A stretch of 64,000 nucleotides of DNA from Flammulina velutipes. Its lineage: Eukaryota > Basidiomycota > Agaricomycetes > Agaricales > Physalacriaceae. The first letter of the stretch is position 1; each line of letters begins with the position of its first letter. The stretch spans positions 434,001 to 498,000 of the forward strand of contig CM022374.1 of NCBI GenBank assembly GCA_011800155.1, in the 5' to 3' direction. A program made the translations under genes and the position numbers. The notes under the pieces are model-generated. The model saw only the letters and a program-made list of their open reading frames with translations, had not been told where the DNA came from and did not search any database. Shown here piece by piece: positions 50,787 through 63,420 of this stretch.

Positions 50787-53700
50787 CTAAACGATATTTG
50801 ACTGCCCTCCATACTTCTTGAACGCATCGTCGTCTTTCGGGGTATCGGGGTGTAGCTGCAACTTGCCTTCCCATAGTGCTGCTGAGGATCGTGACGGATC
50901 GTTCTGGGCGGGATCAGCCAGCGTGCCTTGTATGTAGCCTTGTCCCGCAGCGACAGCGCCAGCCATCAACGTCGGAGCCATCGTTAATAATTGCGACCTG
51001 CACAAAAAAAATGTCAGAATCAACAGTGACAGAAAAGCGGAAGAAAGATGAACGTACATTCCCATGGAAGCAGGTTTACGATCAACATTGCTAACCCTCG
51101 GCGCACGGTTCTTAAAGACGAACGAAGACGACCGGACACGCCCACCGCGAACGTTAGAGAAGATCCCGAGGTCGTTCTGGACAATCGTTATCGCGTGCTC
51201 CCAGTTTTCGGATTCGGGGTTCTGAGTCGGGAGCTCTTTGACGGGGCGGATGAGTCGTATGAAGCGGAACAGCTTCTCGAAGGGCTCGTTCGGTAGGCAT
51301 CGCACGAGGACACCAAGCGGCACTGAGACACATCCAAGAGCGATGGAGATGCCCCATTCCCGTCCTGGTATGCGAGTGACCTGGAACGCGGCGCCGCCGA
51401 CGAAGACGATGAGAATTTGGATCGCAACCTCTGCATAACGAGTCAGTCAACGCGTCGAGCGAAAGAAAAAGACAAGCTTCTCACCAATGAGTGTAACACC
51501 AAGGAAGTACCTATTCTTGGTGATACCCTCGAATATGTTTAGTTTCCTGTCCAGTCGACGACAATTGACCGAGTTGAAGATCTGCGCAAAGACGAAAGCG
51601 TTGAAAACCAATGTCTGGATGACCTCAGCACTGTGCTCCGTGTTGTCGAATCCAAGAATCTTGCGGCCGAGGAAATGGAAGACGAGAGAGATGATGATCT
51701 GGTACGTCGACTGGAAAAGAATCATCTTGTACATATCCACCGAAAACAATGGCGCGCTCTTCTTTTCCGGTTTGCGATCCAAAAGTTTCTCGGTAGCGGG
51801 GTCCGTGGCAAGCGCGAGAGCCGCAAAAGTGTCCATGATGATGTTGATCCAAAGCAATTGCACAGCAGTCAAAACCGGTTCCTCCTCCACAGACGCCACA
51901 GCGGACACAAAAGTGATAACCACGGCAGTGACGTTCGTCGAGATCTGGAACTGCAGGAACTTACGGACCGCATCGTTCACGCAACGACCCCAAATGATCG
52001 CCTTGACGATAGAGGAGAAGTTGTCGTCCATGAGGATAATGTCCGAGGCCTCCTTAGCGATTTCCGTTCCAGCGATACCCATAGAGAAACCAACGTGGGC
52101 CGTCTTCAAAGCAGGTCCGTCGTTGGTACCGTCACCGGTGACACCAACAATTTCGCCGAGTTCTTTCAGAGTCTGGACGAGCAGTTCCTTGTCGGTGGGG
52201 GACGAGCGAGCGAGAACCTGGAGACGAGGGACGATTTCCTTCAACTCGTTTTTCTCGAGCCTTCGGAACACGGGGCCTTCCATGATGATACCGCCAGGCG
52301 TGAAAATTCCACATTGAGTGGCGATGGAGCGAGCGGTGAGGACGTTGTCGCCAGTACACATCTTGATGGTGACGCCGGCTTTGTGGCACTTGGCTACTGC
52401 GTCGCGAACACCGTCCCGGAGAGGATCTTCGATGCCGACGATACCGATAAGAATAAGCTCGCGAGAGAGATCGTTGTAGTCCACCTATAGCTTGAGTATT
52501 AGGAGCCCGTATACAGCATTGAATCAAATCACGTACTTCGTCTTGATCATCGAACTTGCAGCCGGCAGGTGGCCATGACTCGAAGTCAGCGTAGCAAAGA
52601 GCGATGGTTCGTAACATTTGGTTGGCGTAGAAGATGATGGTACGGCTAATATTGTCGGCAGCGAGGTCGTCGATGGGAGCGAGAGTAAGTTCATCCGAAA
52701 CGGCTTCACCGGGCTTGTGGACGACGACGTGTTGCGTACATTTGCGAGTGAGAATTTCACTGGCACCTTTGGCGTAGAGTCTCCATTTGTTGTTGGCGAG
52801 CTTGACGACGACACCCATAGACTTGCGTTCACTGGAGAAGGGGATCATCTGGACGACGGTGGCATCGGCAGCGTCACGAATTTCCTTGAAGCTCTTCCAG
52901 TTGTTCTGTTTAGCGAATTTGAGTAGGGCGGTCTCGGTCTTGCTGCCAACGAAGACTCTTTCGCCAGTTTCGGGATCAGCGTCCTCGAAGGCAGTGGAGT
53001 TGACGGCGATGGATTCGTTGAGAAGGGCCTGGAGGGTGGGGGTCATGACATCGTTGAGCTGTTTCTGGTCGATCGAGAAGTCCGCGGCGTGCTTCCGTCC
53101 GCGCTCATCCGCCTCGTCGACGTTGGTGCGAGTGGAGTTTTCCTCGAGCTGATGGACGAACTTGGCGTGGATACCAACGGACCCGGCGACGACAGTCATG
53201 TCGTTCTGAGTGAGGGTACCCGTCTTATCTGTGCAAACAACCGACGCATTGGCCATCGTTTCGCAAGAACCAAGGACACGGACGAGAAGGTTCTCCTCAG
53301 TCATCCGCTTCGTGGCAAATGCTAACGCCAGAGTAACCGCCAGTGGCAAACCTGCGCAATACATTTCAATCAATCAGTGGAGGTGCAAGTGAATGGTACG
53401 TACCTTCGGGCACAGCGACAACGATCAAAGTTACTGCGATGACGAGGATGTTGACGAATGCGATACCCTTCTCGTTGGCAGTCCTGGAAAGACATCAGCA
53501 CTGCGTCAAAGAAGTAATAGAAAAAGCACCCACCGTACGGGGTCGCCGGTGCCCAGTTGAACGAAAAAGCGAATCATAAGAGCAACGAAGAGCGTGAGAC
53601 CAGCGATAGAACCGATTGTCGCAATGAGTCCCGCCAAGTAGTTCAATTTCGTTTGGAGAGGAGTGCTCTCGTCATTGTCACGACGCAGGGCTGTGAGAAA

Positions 53701-55318
53701 TGTTAACAAGACTGTCACGAAGAAAGAAACAAAACAATACCTTTCATAATACGACCGTTGAAACTCTTCTCGCCCACAGCAATAATCACATAGCGACCGA
53801 CACCTTCCAAAACCTTTGCGCCAGAGACGATGAAGCAATCGGTATGACCCAACTCGTTCTTCTCGCCTTCCATCTTAACCACGCACTCTTCGTACGACAG
53901 CTTTTTTATCGCATCAGATTCACCAGTTGCGCCGGATTCGTCACATTTGACATTGTGGCCAGACAAGAAGATACCATCGCAAGGGATGATTTCACCGGGT
54001 TCCAAAAGGGCGATATCACCGACAACAATTTCCTGGAAAACATTGTTAGAAGGTAACGCAATACACGTTGTAAACGCACCTTGATATCGACGATGGCTTC
54101 GACACCACCTCTGATGACCTTGACACCGCGCTCGTCTTTCTTCTCGTTGAGGACCTTGAACTGCCGTTCTTTCTGCCAATCATTGACGGAACCGACGATA
54201 ACCTAAACAAAAGCGGTGAGCCAGGTGAGACACCAGGGAGCGTACGGCACTTACAACAATAGAGATAGCAATCATGATGGCCACGCCTTCTACCCAATCA
54301 ACCGGAGGCTCGTCACTTTCCCGGGGAGTTCCAAAGTCCTGATACAAGCCCAAAGCGAGAGAGATAGCTGCAGCAATAGATAGCAAAATCTGAAAGGGAC
54401 GGTGAGCGGTAGCGGAGGCGATGAATAAAAAACGCGTACAAGAACTTTATCCTTCATTGCCGTCCACATAAGTTGCAGCAATGACTTGCTCGGTCGTATG
54501 GGTAATACATTGTGGCCATACACTCGAGCGCGGTCCTCCATCGTCGCGGCAGCTGGGCCATCGCCCCCGGTGCTGTCCTTGCTGAGACCTTGATCCTTGT
54601 TGACGCCCAGCCCGGTCAGTAGACCATCAGTACCGCCGATAGCTTTGAGCGAGTCGAAGCTCTTGGGGTCGAGGATATGCGCGAGCTGAAAGGGTTTCAA
54701 AGAGAACGGCGCGGGATCGCAAAGGAGATCCGCCTTGAGCTCTGCGTGATGTCCTGTCTCCTCCTCTTCCGGGACACCCTTTTTCTTCTTCTTCTTCTTG
54801 TCCTTGAGCTCCTTCTTGCTGAGCTCCTTCTCCGTCGCGACGTCATCGGGGTCGACGACGGTGGTGCCTACCGACTTGGCGGATAACGCGCCTGCATTGG
54901 AGGTGACATTTGACGGGACCAGACCAAGCTCGTTTCCATGCCCATCAAGCGTGTTGTCGGTGCTACCGGTACTCGACACGCTGCCTTTGCGGCCGTGCGT
55001 GTCGGTGGGAGGCGCGAGTAGGCCCATCGATGACATGCCGCTGGAGGCGTCGGGGTTGTTGTCACGTAAAGCGAGCGAAGTTTCGAAATGAACGGAAGAC
55101 TGGTTGGTGAGAGTCGGTGAAGGGGGTACAGAAGAGCCGTCGTCTGACGAAGGGGAATTTGGGACTTCTAGAGACGACCGTGGTGGGTGGGCAGGCGAAG
55201 GTAGCAGGAGACTGTCGTCGCGACTGTGTCCGCGAGGCGACTGTGTGGGGGGCAGTCTGTCGTCAGAACTGTGCGCTTCTTGTATGACAATTGGCGGTGG
55301 ACTCGAAGGAGGATCCAT
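50787..55318 (-). CDS. PMC1: P-type Ca2+-ATPase (PMC1/PMCA type)
   Basis: Ten exons, all in phase: 54440-55318, 54255-54389, 54080-54202, 53741-54032, 53534-53690, 53404-53483, 52537-53351, 51485-52484, 51058-51430 and 50787-50997; 1354 residues. P-IIB calcium pump that moves Ca2+ into the vacuole or out of the cell. Motifs: 'CDESGATGESDAIKK' (actuator T-G-E-S), 'VAVPEGLPLAVTLALAFATK' (M4 Ca site), 'VVCTDKTGTLTQND' (phosphorylated Asp), 'RLYAKGASEIL' (nucleotide binding), 'GVTGDGTNDGPALK' (hinge) and 'QLLWINIIMDTFAALALATD' (M6). A long Ser/Pro-rich N-terminal extension of about 200 residues with a Lys run (ELKDKKKKKKKG) precedes the pump. The C-terminal tail after M10 is short, with no clear calmodulin-binding helix; as in plant and fungal pumps the N-terminus may be regulatory. 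Confidence 0.95.
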
Positions 55319-57757
55319 AGTGGCGATGGACGAAGCAGCAGAGAACAGTAATTATGGAGGGCGAACAGCAGGGCAGACGCCTCCTGCTCGTGGTAGTTGG
55401 GAAAGGAAGAAATAGCTGTCTGCGTCTCCTTGGCGCGCGCACTGCCTCGACAAAAGAACTTTCCAATAGAATTAACCCTGATTACCTTTTGTGGATACTT
55501 CATCGTGATGTGACTCAGACATTCCCACGTCTTTCGAATAGTAAACGGTACTACAGTTTCCACATAGATCGCTCCCGCCATGTCTCGAGTCTCTTCAATT
55601 TCGCTCCCGTTGACCAGCTGCTCTACGCCCTGTTCGTTAATTTCCTCGTCATCGATCTCAGCTCCAGCGTCAGGGCAATCTTTCGGCGCGAATTTCGCGC
55701 ATGGGCCCTCGAATTCCCTCTACTTTACAACGCAAACTCATCCAGACTCCTCCGCACCATGTGGCGTCCAACGAACGTGTTCTTTTTGTCAATGTTTCGC
55801 TATGGATTCTCTTGGCGAGGTCATTTGTACGATCCGCTCAAAAAAGACAATGATTTCACTGTTCTCTGCATCGCCTCGCTTCTGTTGGAAATCTCGCAAT
55901 CTCAGCGGGTCTGTACTTGCCAGGCAGATTTTAGCCTCTAGCTTGTCTGTATCTTCAGCCAAGGTATCTCGGCTCTGATCGATCTCGTCTCCTATACAAG
56001 GCACTGCACTGGCCTGCTCGGCGGATCGCCCGACTTTGAGACAGCGACTGTGCGCCAGCAGCCCTGCCGGCGATGACTGGCACACACAAACCCACTGCCG
56101 CCGAATAAATTTACCACTTTTTAACCGACATTTCCTATTCCGTCACCCGGCAAGGAACCTCACCGTAAACACGTGTTATGAAGGTGTCGTCGTCTTGAGC
56201 TATCGCGACTTGGTGTTAGCGCTGATGTTTACTGCCCCCGATAAGTTAAGCGCCCAGGGGCGCGTCGCGTACATACGCGTCCATTGTCAGTCCACGTTGT
56301 TATTGCCGATCACTCATCAACTTCTTGGCTTGCAAGCTGCGATGTATATCGTCGTGCGCCACATATCTCGTTTCTCATAAGTCTCAGTACAACTCCATAC
56401 GTGACTCCGATTCGGAGTAGGTCTTAACACTACGTAGTATGTGTTCATATGACTGCGGCTATTGGAATCGCGCATATATCGATTACAAGGCTGTGTAAAT
56501 GATTCATCTTCCTGACATCTGAACCTAACAAGATGAATGGACTGACCTGCCTAGCCATATGGACAGATATGGATGGAAATCTCCAACGGAATAATGTGAT
56601 GATCCGGAGTTTGGGTATGTTATCAGCAATGCTCATTGACAGCGACTAGGAAGGCATGTACATGCCCGCGTTAGGCTATGTGTACACTTGATGGGAACAT
56701 CACCACGTATGGGTAGTAACTATTCAATAGCGAGCTGATAACATTGTTGAAACTTTCTAGATATTAGTTTATTCATGTTGTAGGTGACACCTACAGCTGT
56801 AAAACCTCAGAAAGTTCGAAAGAACCATCAACTTCGAACGAAATTCAAGAGATCATTAGTGTGGCGTACTGATCCCAGATCCATCTTCAAACTGGAGGCG
56901 ATGTCCTGTGAGTAAGATCAGCGCCCCGCATACACAATACAGCAACTATAATTACATAGTACAATTGTACTCATCAGATATATATTTGACTGTTATTGTT
57001 TCCAACGGGGATCAAGAAGATAGAGATAGCTGTAAGTATCATCGCTTCTTACCCCCTCCGGGCAAGATAATTGTTTGCTGTTGAAGAGAAAAGCGAATCA
57101 TAGGAAAGTATGTGAGGATGAATTGACAATTCTAGTCTTCGTGATATGACCGTAGCTCACAGCTTTCGTCTTTTCTATAACAGCAACTCGAAGGGAGGCG
57201 ATCCGTTCGGAAGATCAACCGAACGCTATGAGAGGAGTCAATTCAGAGCATTAAGCGCAGTAGATAACATACATTCCTTTCCGTACTAACCCCTCCGATT
57301 CGCAGGCCTCAGGTGTGAACTGCTGTACAAGAAGTGCCCGTTGCCCATTGGGCGCTCTACCGTGCCCTACCGATACTTGCTGTAGACCGCGATGCATTAT
57401 ATCTCGGAGAAAACTTGAAGACGCTGTGGTTCTATCATATCACCCAAAGCAGTTTTTCGAATTGGTAGTCATGTAAAACACCGAAGTGGAGAACGCCAGA
57501 ACAGCATGTTTCTTGGCCATCGTGCAGTAGTTTTGGAGTCAGTTCATTAGTCGGTGTACTCGTATGTCATACATATCATAGCTGCGGCAAAGCGAGTCGT
57601 GGTAACAAGCTATTAGGTATGGCCGACTAAACATCAGCCTGAGGGCGATGTTATGATCCAGGAGACTGAGCTTTTTGCGCGGAATGAGATAATTGTCGAC
57701 AGCGAAGGTTAACTGTAGAGACAGTGCGTTTGCCTGCCCACCAGCACAGGTAGGGTT
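55319..57757. other. gene-poor stretch with possible minus-strand exons
   Basis: PMC1 upstream DNA followed by 1.3 kb (56400-57750) that is AT-rich with no long ORF. Between about 55490 and 56085 the minus strand has protein-like pieces that can be spliced in phase across an intron near 55690-55737: 'SLDATWCGGVWMSLR' then 'YCPDAGAEIDDEEINEQG' and 'MAGAIYVETVVPFTIRKTWE'. A piece at 55800-56085 (AEDTDKLEAKICLASTDPLR) could be upstream of it. I could not settle starts, joins or stop, and recognise no family. The plus-strand ORFs over the same bases look like shadows. Confidence 0.3.
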
Positions 57758-58036
57758 ATGCTAATAGTGAACAGTCTAGGCAGCATCGCAGAAACAAAGT
57801 TTGATACCTTATCTCTCCTTAGCCGATTTCTCCCGCCTGTTCAAACGCGAGACGCGTCGGGTTCCAAAACGTTACATGAGCGCGAAAAGGCAACGATCGT
57901 GGCGTCCAACAAATGCCGACGAGCCGACCACCCGACATGCCGCGAACACGCGTCTCGACTGGGTCTCTTGCGCGTCGAGAACGGCATCGGCTGCGCTACA
58001 AATTGAGGGAGAACTGAAACAAAAATCGTCGCCCCC

Positions 58037-58896
58037 ATGTCCCTCACTATCCCACTCACCATATCCGAAATGTCTGCCCTCCTCCAGAAGCATCCACGAG
58101 CCTTCGTCGTCACCGGCGTCCTCGGCTTGTCTGTAACTTGGATGGTGGAGAATTACAAAAAGTACCTCAGTCTCGGGGAGGGAGGTCTGCCTCACAACCC
58201 CTTTGGGTGGGTGATGTCCACTGCCTCTAAGCCCTTTGGTCGTGAGACTTTGAGTGTGGCGGCATATGAGGGCGACACGAAAGAATCATGGTTGGATACG
58301 TCCAAAATCCTGGAAAGACGAGGGTCTCGCCCAGTTACTGGATGGCACTTCCTCCCGCACAGACAACTCGATCGTGTTCCGAACCCCGAAATAGCTGCAG
58401 TGAGTCCAAACCCTCCCAAAGCTTTTCACCTCACTGGACAACATATCCCCTAGAGGCTGGACGCGTTGTTTCTGAAGATTGCCGAAGCTAACTCGGCGCT
58501 TGTGGATCTGGCCGTTTCTCCCCACGAGCGCCACGTGAAAGGCATGCTCGTGCATTCGAGCATTACGCCACATCCCGTTGCGGAACAGGCGTGGCGCGAG
58601 ATATGCCATGTGCACCCGATTGACCATTCGCTCCATGCTGTCCTATCCCCAGCGGATTGTGTATTCAGTGAGTACATGCATAGCTTTTGAGGAACTTGGC
58701 TTTGATTGATATGTCCGCAGTCATCGAGCGTGGATGGGGAGAACGGCATCCCCTCAGTGGGATTAGTCGTCATGTACCTTTGCCCAAAGAGTACCTTATG
58801 ATTTATGCACCGCGCGACGAGGAAGAGCTAGCTGTACTGGAGTTGATCATCAAGGCCAGCATTGGGTACATGTCAGGCAGTCGGGATGTGCAGTAA
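58037..58896 (+). CDS. fungal luciferase-family homologue
   Basis: Three exons in phase (58037-58399, 58454-58667, 58721-58896), 250 residues. An N-terminal hydrophobic helix (AFVVTGVLGLSVTWMV) precedes a globular domain. Its C-terminal half has the hallmark blocks of the fungal luciferase (Luz) family: 'REICHVHPIDHSLHAVL', 'ERGWGERHPLSG', 'LMIYAPRDEEELAVLE' and 'IIKASIGYMSG'. Length and the single N-terminal membrane helix also fit that family. In luminous Mycena-clade fungi this enzyme oxidises 3-hydroxyhispidin; relatives without light-emitting partners occur widely in fungi and their reaction is unknown. None of the other luciferin-pathway genes (hispidin synthase, H3H, CPH) is in this window, so bioluminescence should not be inferred. 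It ends 70 bp from the convergent helical-repeat gene. Confidence 0.8.
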
Positions 58897-58966
58897 TGAT
58901 ACAATCTATATGTATAATATTAACCGGAAGTTCTCTATGAACAGCAAATGTAAACTATCGACCCAC

Positions 58967-61862
58967 TCATCCTTCCGTCTGATTTTGTTCCGTTCGCAGG
59001 ATCTTCAGTACAAGCCGCGCCGCGTGTTTATCCCCGCGAACATAGAATGCAGAGATGAACAGCTTGTACAGCGGTTCGACGTGCCTCTTGAAGTCTATGC
59101 GCGACTCGAGCAAAGGCAGTGGCCAGTCCGCTGCGGACCCCACAGGCGTCGAGAACGGAACACCATCGGGATCATCGTTCCTCCAACTCAGCGCCACTGG
59201 ATAACCCATCCGTACGACATGGTCAAAAAGCGCTCGGACTCTATCCTGCGTAACAGCAGTCCTCCATCTCAGTATAGCTTTGACGATAATATTGAACGTC
59301 ACCCGGTCTTGGACAAATCCGTACCGAGAGGCAAGAAAGTCGCGATCTTCCAAGACCCGTCGGACGAGACGACCATTCTTCGTTCCCCGCATGTTTATCG
59401 ATCTGTGGACGAAGATGTTCCCGATGTACGTGCGGGCCCGGTCGTCCATGTGGCCGAGAGACCGAGCGTACAGCCGCAAGGCAGCAGTAGGCCTCCTGGA
59501 ACCTGTGAGGATGCGGATGGCCATCGTAATGGTAGGGATGCTGCGACTTTTCGCAGCGAGTGGGAGCACCCTCAGACTGTGCGCGCGATCGGCCCTGTCG
59601 ATGCGGAAGTGTACGCGACGCAGCATTTGCTCTCGAGCATCACCTTTATGCGAGAGGGAGAGCCGTCGGGCTAGGGTATACGCACGGCCATGGGCTAAAG
59701 CGATGACAAGCTGTCTGCGGAACTTGGTGTCGAGGTCTCGGTTCCGTCCTTTTGTCGCGTTCCACAAGCGAGAGGCCAGTTTGAACAGTTTGCGATCAAT
59801 GAGAATTTGGCCGAGGTGCATGGCAAAGGTGGGATGGAAGAGTGCGGGATTCGTCTGAAAAAGCCGTTCGACCAGGGCGACTACATGATGGGGATGTCCC
59901 GAACGTGCTGCGACGCAAAGCCCAAATTGAAAAGGACGAGTGTTCTTCCAAGCATCATGGAAGAAAGCGAGGAGGCGAATTAAGATGAGACCTGAACTGG
60001 GTGGGATTCGAACGATAGCTTGTCGATACAACGATTCCAACACAGCCCGTAGCAGACGACTAGTATGGGCCAAAGGGAGACGTGCATTGTGCATAAGGCG
60101 GATGACAGGCAACGGCGACACCAAAAGCAACCTTTCCGCCATGGCAAGGACTGTGTCCGGTGACAAACGAACACCAGCCGCCGCGCAACGGATGTAGAGC
60201 TGATAAGTTCCTTCCACATCCTCCAGCATCATCTTCCTAAACAACACCTCCATCACTCCGGCGCGTTGGTCGCGTAGGGGACCATTGAGCAACAGAAGTG
60301 CCCCGGGCAACTCTGTGCGGCGAAAATGAATCGAAGCGAACAACCACTCCACAGCAAGACTGTGAATCTGCATCCTTTCCCGCCGCGAATAGCAATCCTC
60401 TACATCCCAGAGTCGACGAGACTGAATGTACGAATGCGTGGAGTCGAGGATGAAGCTATCGTTTGTGGTAAGGGACATGGAAAGGAGAGATGCAACGATA
60501 GCACGATCTGCTAGCCTCGCCGCTTCGCCATCATCTTTGGGAAGGGCTTCATACCGCCGCCATAACGAACGTATAAGGTCTCGTAGGGGGGCTGCAGAAT
60601 CTGGCCCGAGTTCCCCCAGGAACTTCTGGATCGCAGCGAGTGCAAAGACCGTCCTCCAAACGACTATGTTGGAAAGAGGGTACTCGGCTGGGGGTGCGTC
60701 TGCACGCTGGACGAGTTCAACGGGAGCTTCGACCAGTGTAAAAGCGACAAAGTTTTGCCAGCGTGTCTCTGCCGAAAGCGCGGGGGAAAAGGCGGCTTCT
60801 CCGTGTTGGTAGGCCCAGTGCCGGAGGGAGGAGGGAATCGAGGCATGCAGAGTGGAAAAGATCGTAGACCCGAGGGCGACTCGCAGGTAATCGAGAGTGA
60901 TTACCGGAGGGTGGTAGGTACGAGAAATGGAGTCAAAAACACGCGCTGGAAGTGTGTGGGATTGACGAAGATGAGAATCAGCGTCCTTGAACTTGATAAT
61001 CCGTTCGTGAAGTATGGATGTCAATATTCCTTGGTCTTGGGCAGACACACAGGTTTCGAGAACGATTGTCCATAAAATTGTCGTAAACTCGTCCGACAGG
61101 CTCGACTGGGTTTGCAAGACAAGGGCAAGGTGTCGAATAAGGCCACCCTTCTTATGCTGGATCATCACTTTGAGGAAGTCGACGTGGAGATCCAAGCCAA
61201 CAGTATTAGGTGTTGCTTTGAGTTTCTCGTACGCTCGCACCGCCTGGCGAAGATACTTTGGAGCTGTGAGCCAAGTTAGCGCGTTATGGTTAGGTAGACG
61301 CAAGACTCACATGACGACGCGCGCATTTTTCCCAGAAGAGCGCGTAACACCCAGCATTGGTCTGCCGTGCTGAGGACATGCAGTGCCTCCATGTCACGCG
61401 CTACTTCCAGCACAAAAGGCCAATAGCCGGAAGCATTCGTAGAGTCCAGTGGCCTTCCACGACGGTCAATGTCCAGGGACAGACGGCCATAGAGCACCAG
61501 CAGGCGTTGGAACTGTGGTTTGGCGAGCTGAACGGAACGACGCGAACGCTTGACTGCGTGATAGAGAAGCTTGGGGTTCAGGCCAGCAGGGAGCGATTTG
61601 AGGTCGGACCAATTGTCGGAGGAGAGGTGTTCGGCGAGGATGTTGTATTCATGATTGCCAACGGCCGGAAAGGCAGGGTATTTGAGAGCGCGACTCGGCG
61701 TGACCTTGGCGATACCGTCGCGACGTTGTCCAAGGGAGAAAGAATAGGACCTATGGAGAATGATTTATAGGCATTACTAGGACGACACATCGAGCAGACT
61801 ACGCACCGGAGGCCGCCAAGATTTGCATGACTTCGGACGGTCGACAAAACCCATCTCAACAT
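58967..61862 (-). CDS. large helical-repeat (PPR-like) protein
   Basis: Three exons in phase (61807-61862, 61311-61750, 58967-61263), 930 residues. Basic N-terminus (MLRWVLSTVRSHANLGGLRS) without acidic residues could be a mitochondrial targeting sequence. The rest is a series of paired helices of about 35 residues, for example 'LRQAVRAYEKLKATPNTVGL', 'VEGTYQLYIRCAAAGVRLSP' and 'TFNIIVKAILRWRTAVTQDR', with 'HAARLVLKILRTE' near the end. The pattern is that of degenerate pentatricopeptide repeats, as in fungal mitochondrial RNA-binding and translation factors. Individual repeats are poorly conserved, so the assignment is by pattern, not by a named orthologue. Start chosen by the first in-frame ATG joined by a clean donor at 61806. 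Confidence 0.75.
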
Positions 61863-62250
61863 TCCATTTCATGCACGACCACCAGAGACTTCCACAACGT
61901 GGCGCAAGACGCGGTCCAGTGCCAAAAGGTCCCCAAGGTCGTCCGGAACGACGAGCAACGAGGCGGGAGGAGCGAGAGTGATGTTCGGAAGGTGCCGAAA
62001 CCTTAATGTGATTTTCTCACGCTTGGAGTACACACAAATTCGGCCTCTCCTCAGTGTGATTTCCTATCATTCAACGCCTTGAAAAATCCGTTGGCACAAA
62101 AGGTAAGATTGGCATGCGCGACACGACCACCAATGTACTGACGACGATACAGAGGTCATCCGGGAGGCTGTATTTTAATATCTCGTACGTCGAAACAACC
62201 AACATCGCAAGTCCAACTCTGACAATGGCGAACAGAAAACAACAGACAAA
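61863..62250. promoter_or_regulatory. divergent promoter, helical-repeat gene / P0
   Basis: 388 bp between divergent start codons. It must carry the promoter and 5' UTR of the highly expressed P0 gene and of the repeat-protein gene. Pyrimidine-rich stretches occur near 62040-62075, as is common before ribosomal protein genes. No TATA element is obvious. Confidence 0.5.
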
Positions 62251-63336
62251 ATGGGAGCATCTCGCGCAGACAAGGAGCTGTACTTTGAAAAGCTCAAGGA
62301 CCTCTTGATCAAATTCCGTAAGTGGTGGATCCTTCACTTGTCCAGCTATCCTAACCCGTTTTGCAGCCTCTATCTTCATCGTCAACGTCGACAATGTTGG
62401 ATCCAACCAGATGCATCAGATTCGTGTTGCCCTCCGTGGCAAAGGTGTCGTCCTGATGGGAAAGAACACGATGGTCCGCCGTGCTCTCCGCTCCATCCTC
62501 GGCGAGAACCCTCAATTCGAGCGTCTCCTTCCCCACGTCCGAGGCAACATCGGTTTCGTCTTCACTTCCGGCGAACTCAAGGAAATCCGCGACATCATCA
62601 CCGCCAACAAAGTCGCTGCCCCCGCTCGCGCAGGTGCATTTGCTCCTTTGGACGTCAGCATTCCTGGTGGTAACACCGGTATGGAACCCGGAAAGACCTC
62701 CTTCTTCCAGGCTCTCGGTATCCCCACCAAGATTGCCCGTGGTACGATTGAAATCGTCAGCGACGTCAAGGTCGTGACTGCCGGAACCCGTGTCGGTACT
62801 TCCGAGGCCACTCTCTTGAACATGTTGAACATCTCTCCGTTCACGTATGGAATGACTGTCGTCCAGATCTTTGATTCCGGCAACTCCTTCTCTCCGTCCG
62901 TCCTCGACGTCGACGAGTCTGAGCTCGTCGACCGCTTCCTCTCCGGAATCAAAACCGTCGCCGCCATCTCATTGGCCCTTAACTACCCCACGATCGTATC
63001 TGTTGTCCACTCGTTGGTCAACGCCTACAAGAACCTCATCGCTGTATCCCTCGCTACCGAGTACAGCTTTGAAGGCTCTGAGAAGGTTCGTTTCACTCTC
63101 AAGTGTCGTACAGTACCTTTTTCTCATCATTCCATAGGTTAAGGAATACCTCGCCAACCCCGACGCCTTCGCCGTTGCCGCTCCTGCTGCCTCTGAGGCT
63201 GCTCCAGCTGCTGCTGCTGTCGAGGAGAAAGAGCCGGAGAAGGAGGAAGAATCCGACGATGACATGGTATGCCCTAAATCATATCTTCTTGCTCCCTTGC
63301 TAATACCCATCGCAGGGTTTCGGTCTCTTCGACTAG
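62251..63336 (+). CDS. RPP0: 60S acidic ribosomal protein P0
   Basis: Four exons in phase (62251-62317, 62367-63085, 63138-63266, 63316-63336), 311 residues, the usual length. It is the stalk base of the large ribosomal subunit; it binds the GTPase-centre rRNA together with uL11 and carries the P1/P2 dimers. Visible: '[20 protein letters not shown]', '[15 protein letters not shown]', '[11 protein letters not shown]', '[20 protein letters not shown]', '[15 protein letters not shown]' and the acidic stalk tail [14 protein letters not shown] that recruits elongation factors. The last exon encodes only G-F-G-L-F-D plus stop. Codon use is strongly biased to C-ending codons, as expected for a highly expressed gene. 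Confidence 0.97.
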
Positions 63337-63420
63337 TACAAGGATGTTATACAATTATATTTGCAAAATGTCAATGTCCTTCAATGTCTCCCTCATAAGT
63401 TATGGTACCAGCAAAGGCAG

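Noticed and set aside
51487..52490. Two long plus-strand ORFs (276 and 285 codons) over the calcium pump
   Set aside because: They lie opposite the conserved hinge and transmembrane exons of PMC1 and carry no recognisable motifs.
58037..58896. Claim that the organism is bioluminescent
   Set aside because: Only a luciferase-family homologue is present; such homologues occur in dark fungi and the pathway genes are not in the window.
58862..59674. 270-codon plus-strand ORF overlapping the helical-repeat gene
   Set aside because: Antisense to a 930-residue frame with helical repeats; no splice support.
59990..60020. 'gggattcgaac' resembling a reverse-strand tRNA T-arm
   Set aside because: It lies inside the open frame of the helical-repeat protein gene and no cloverleaf can be drawn.
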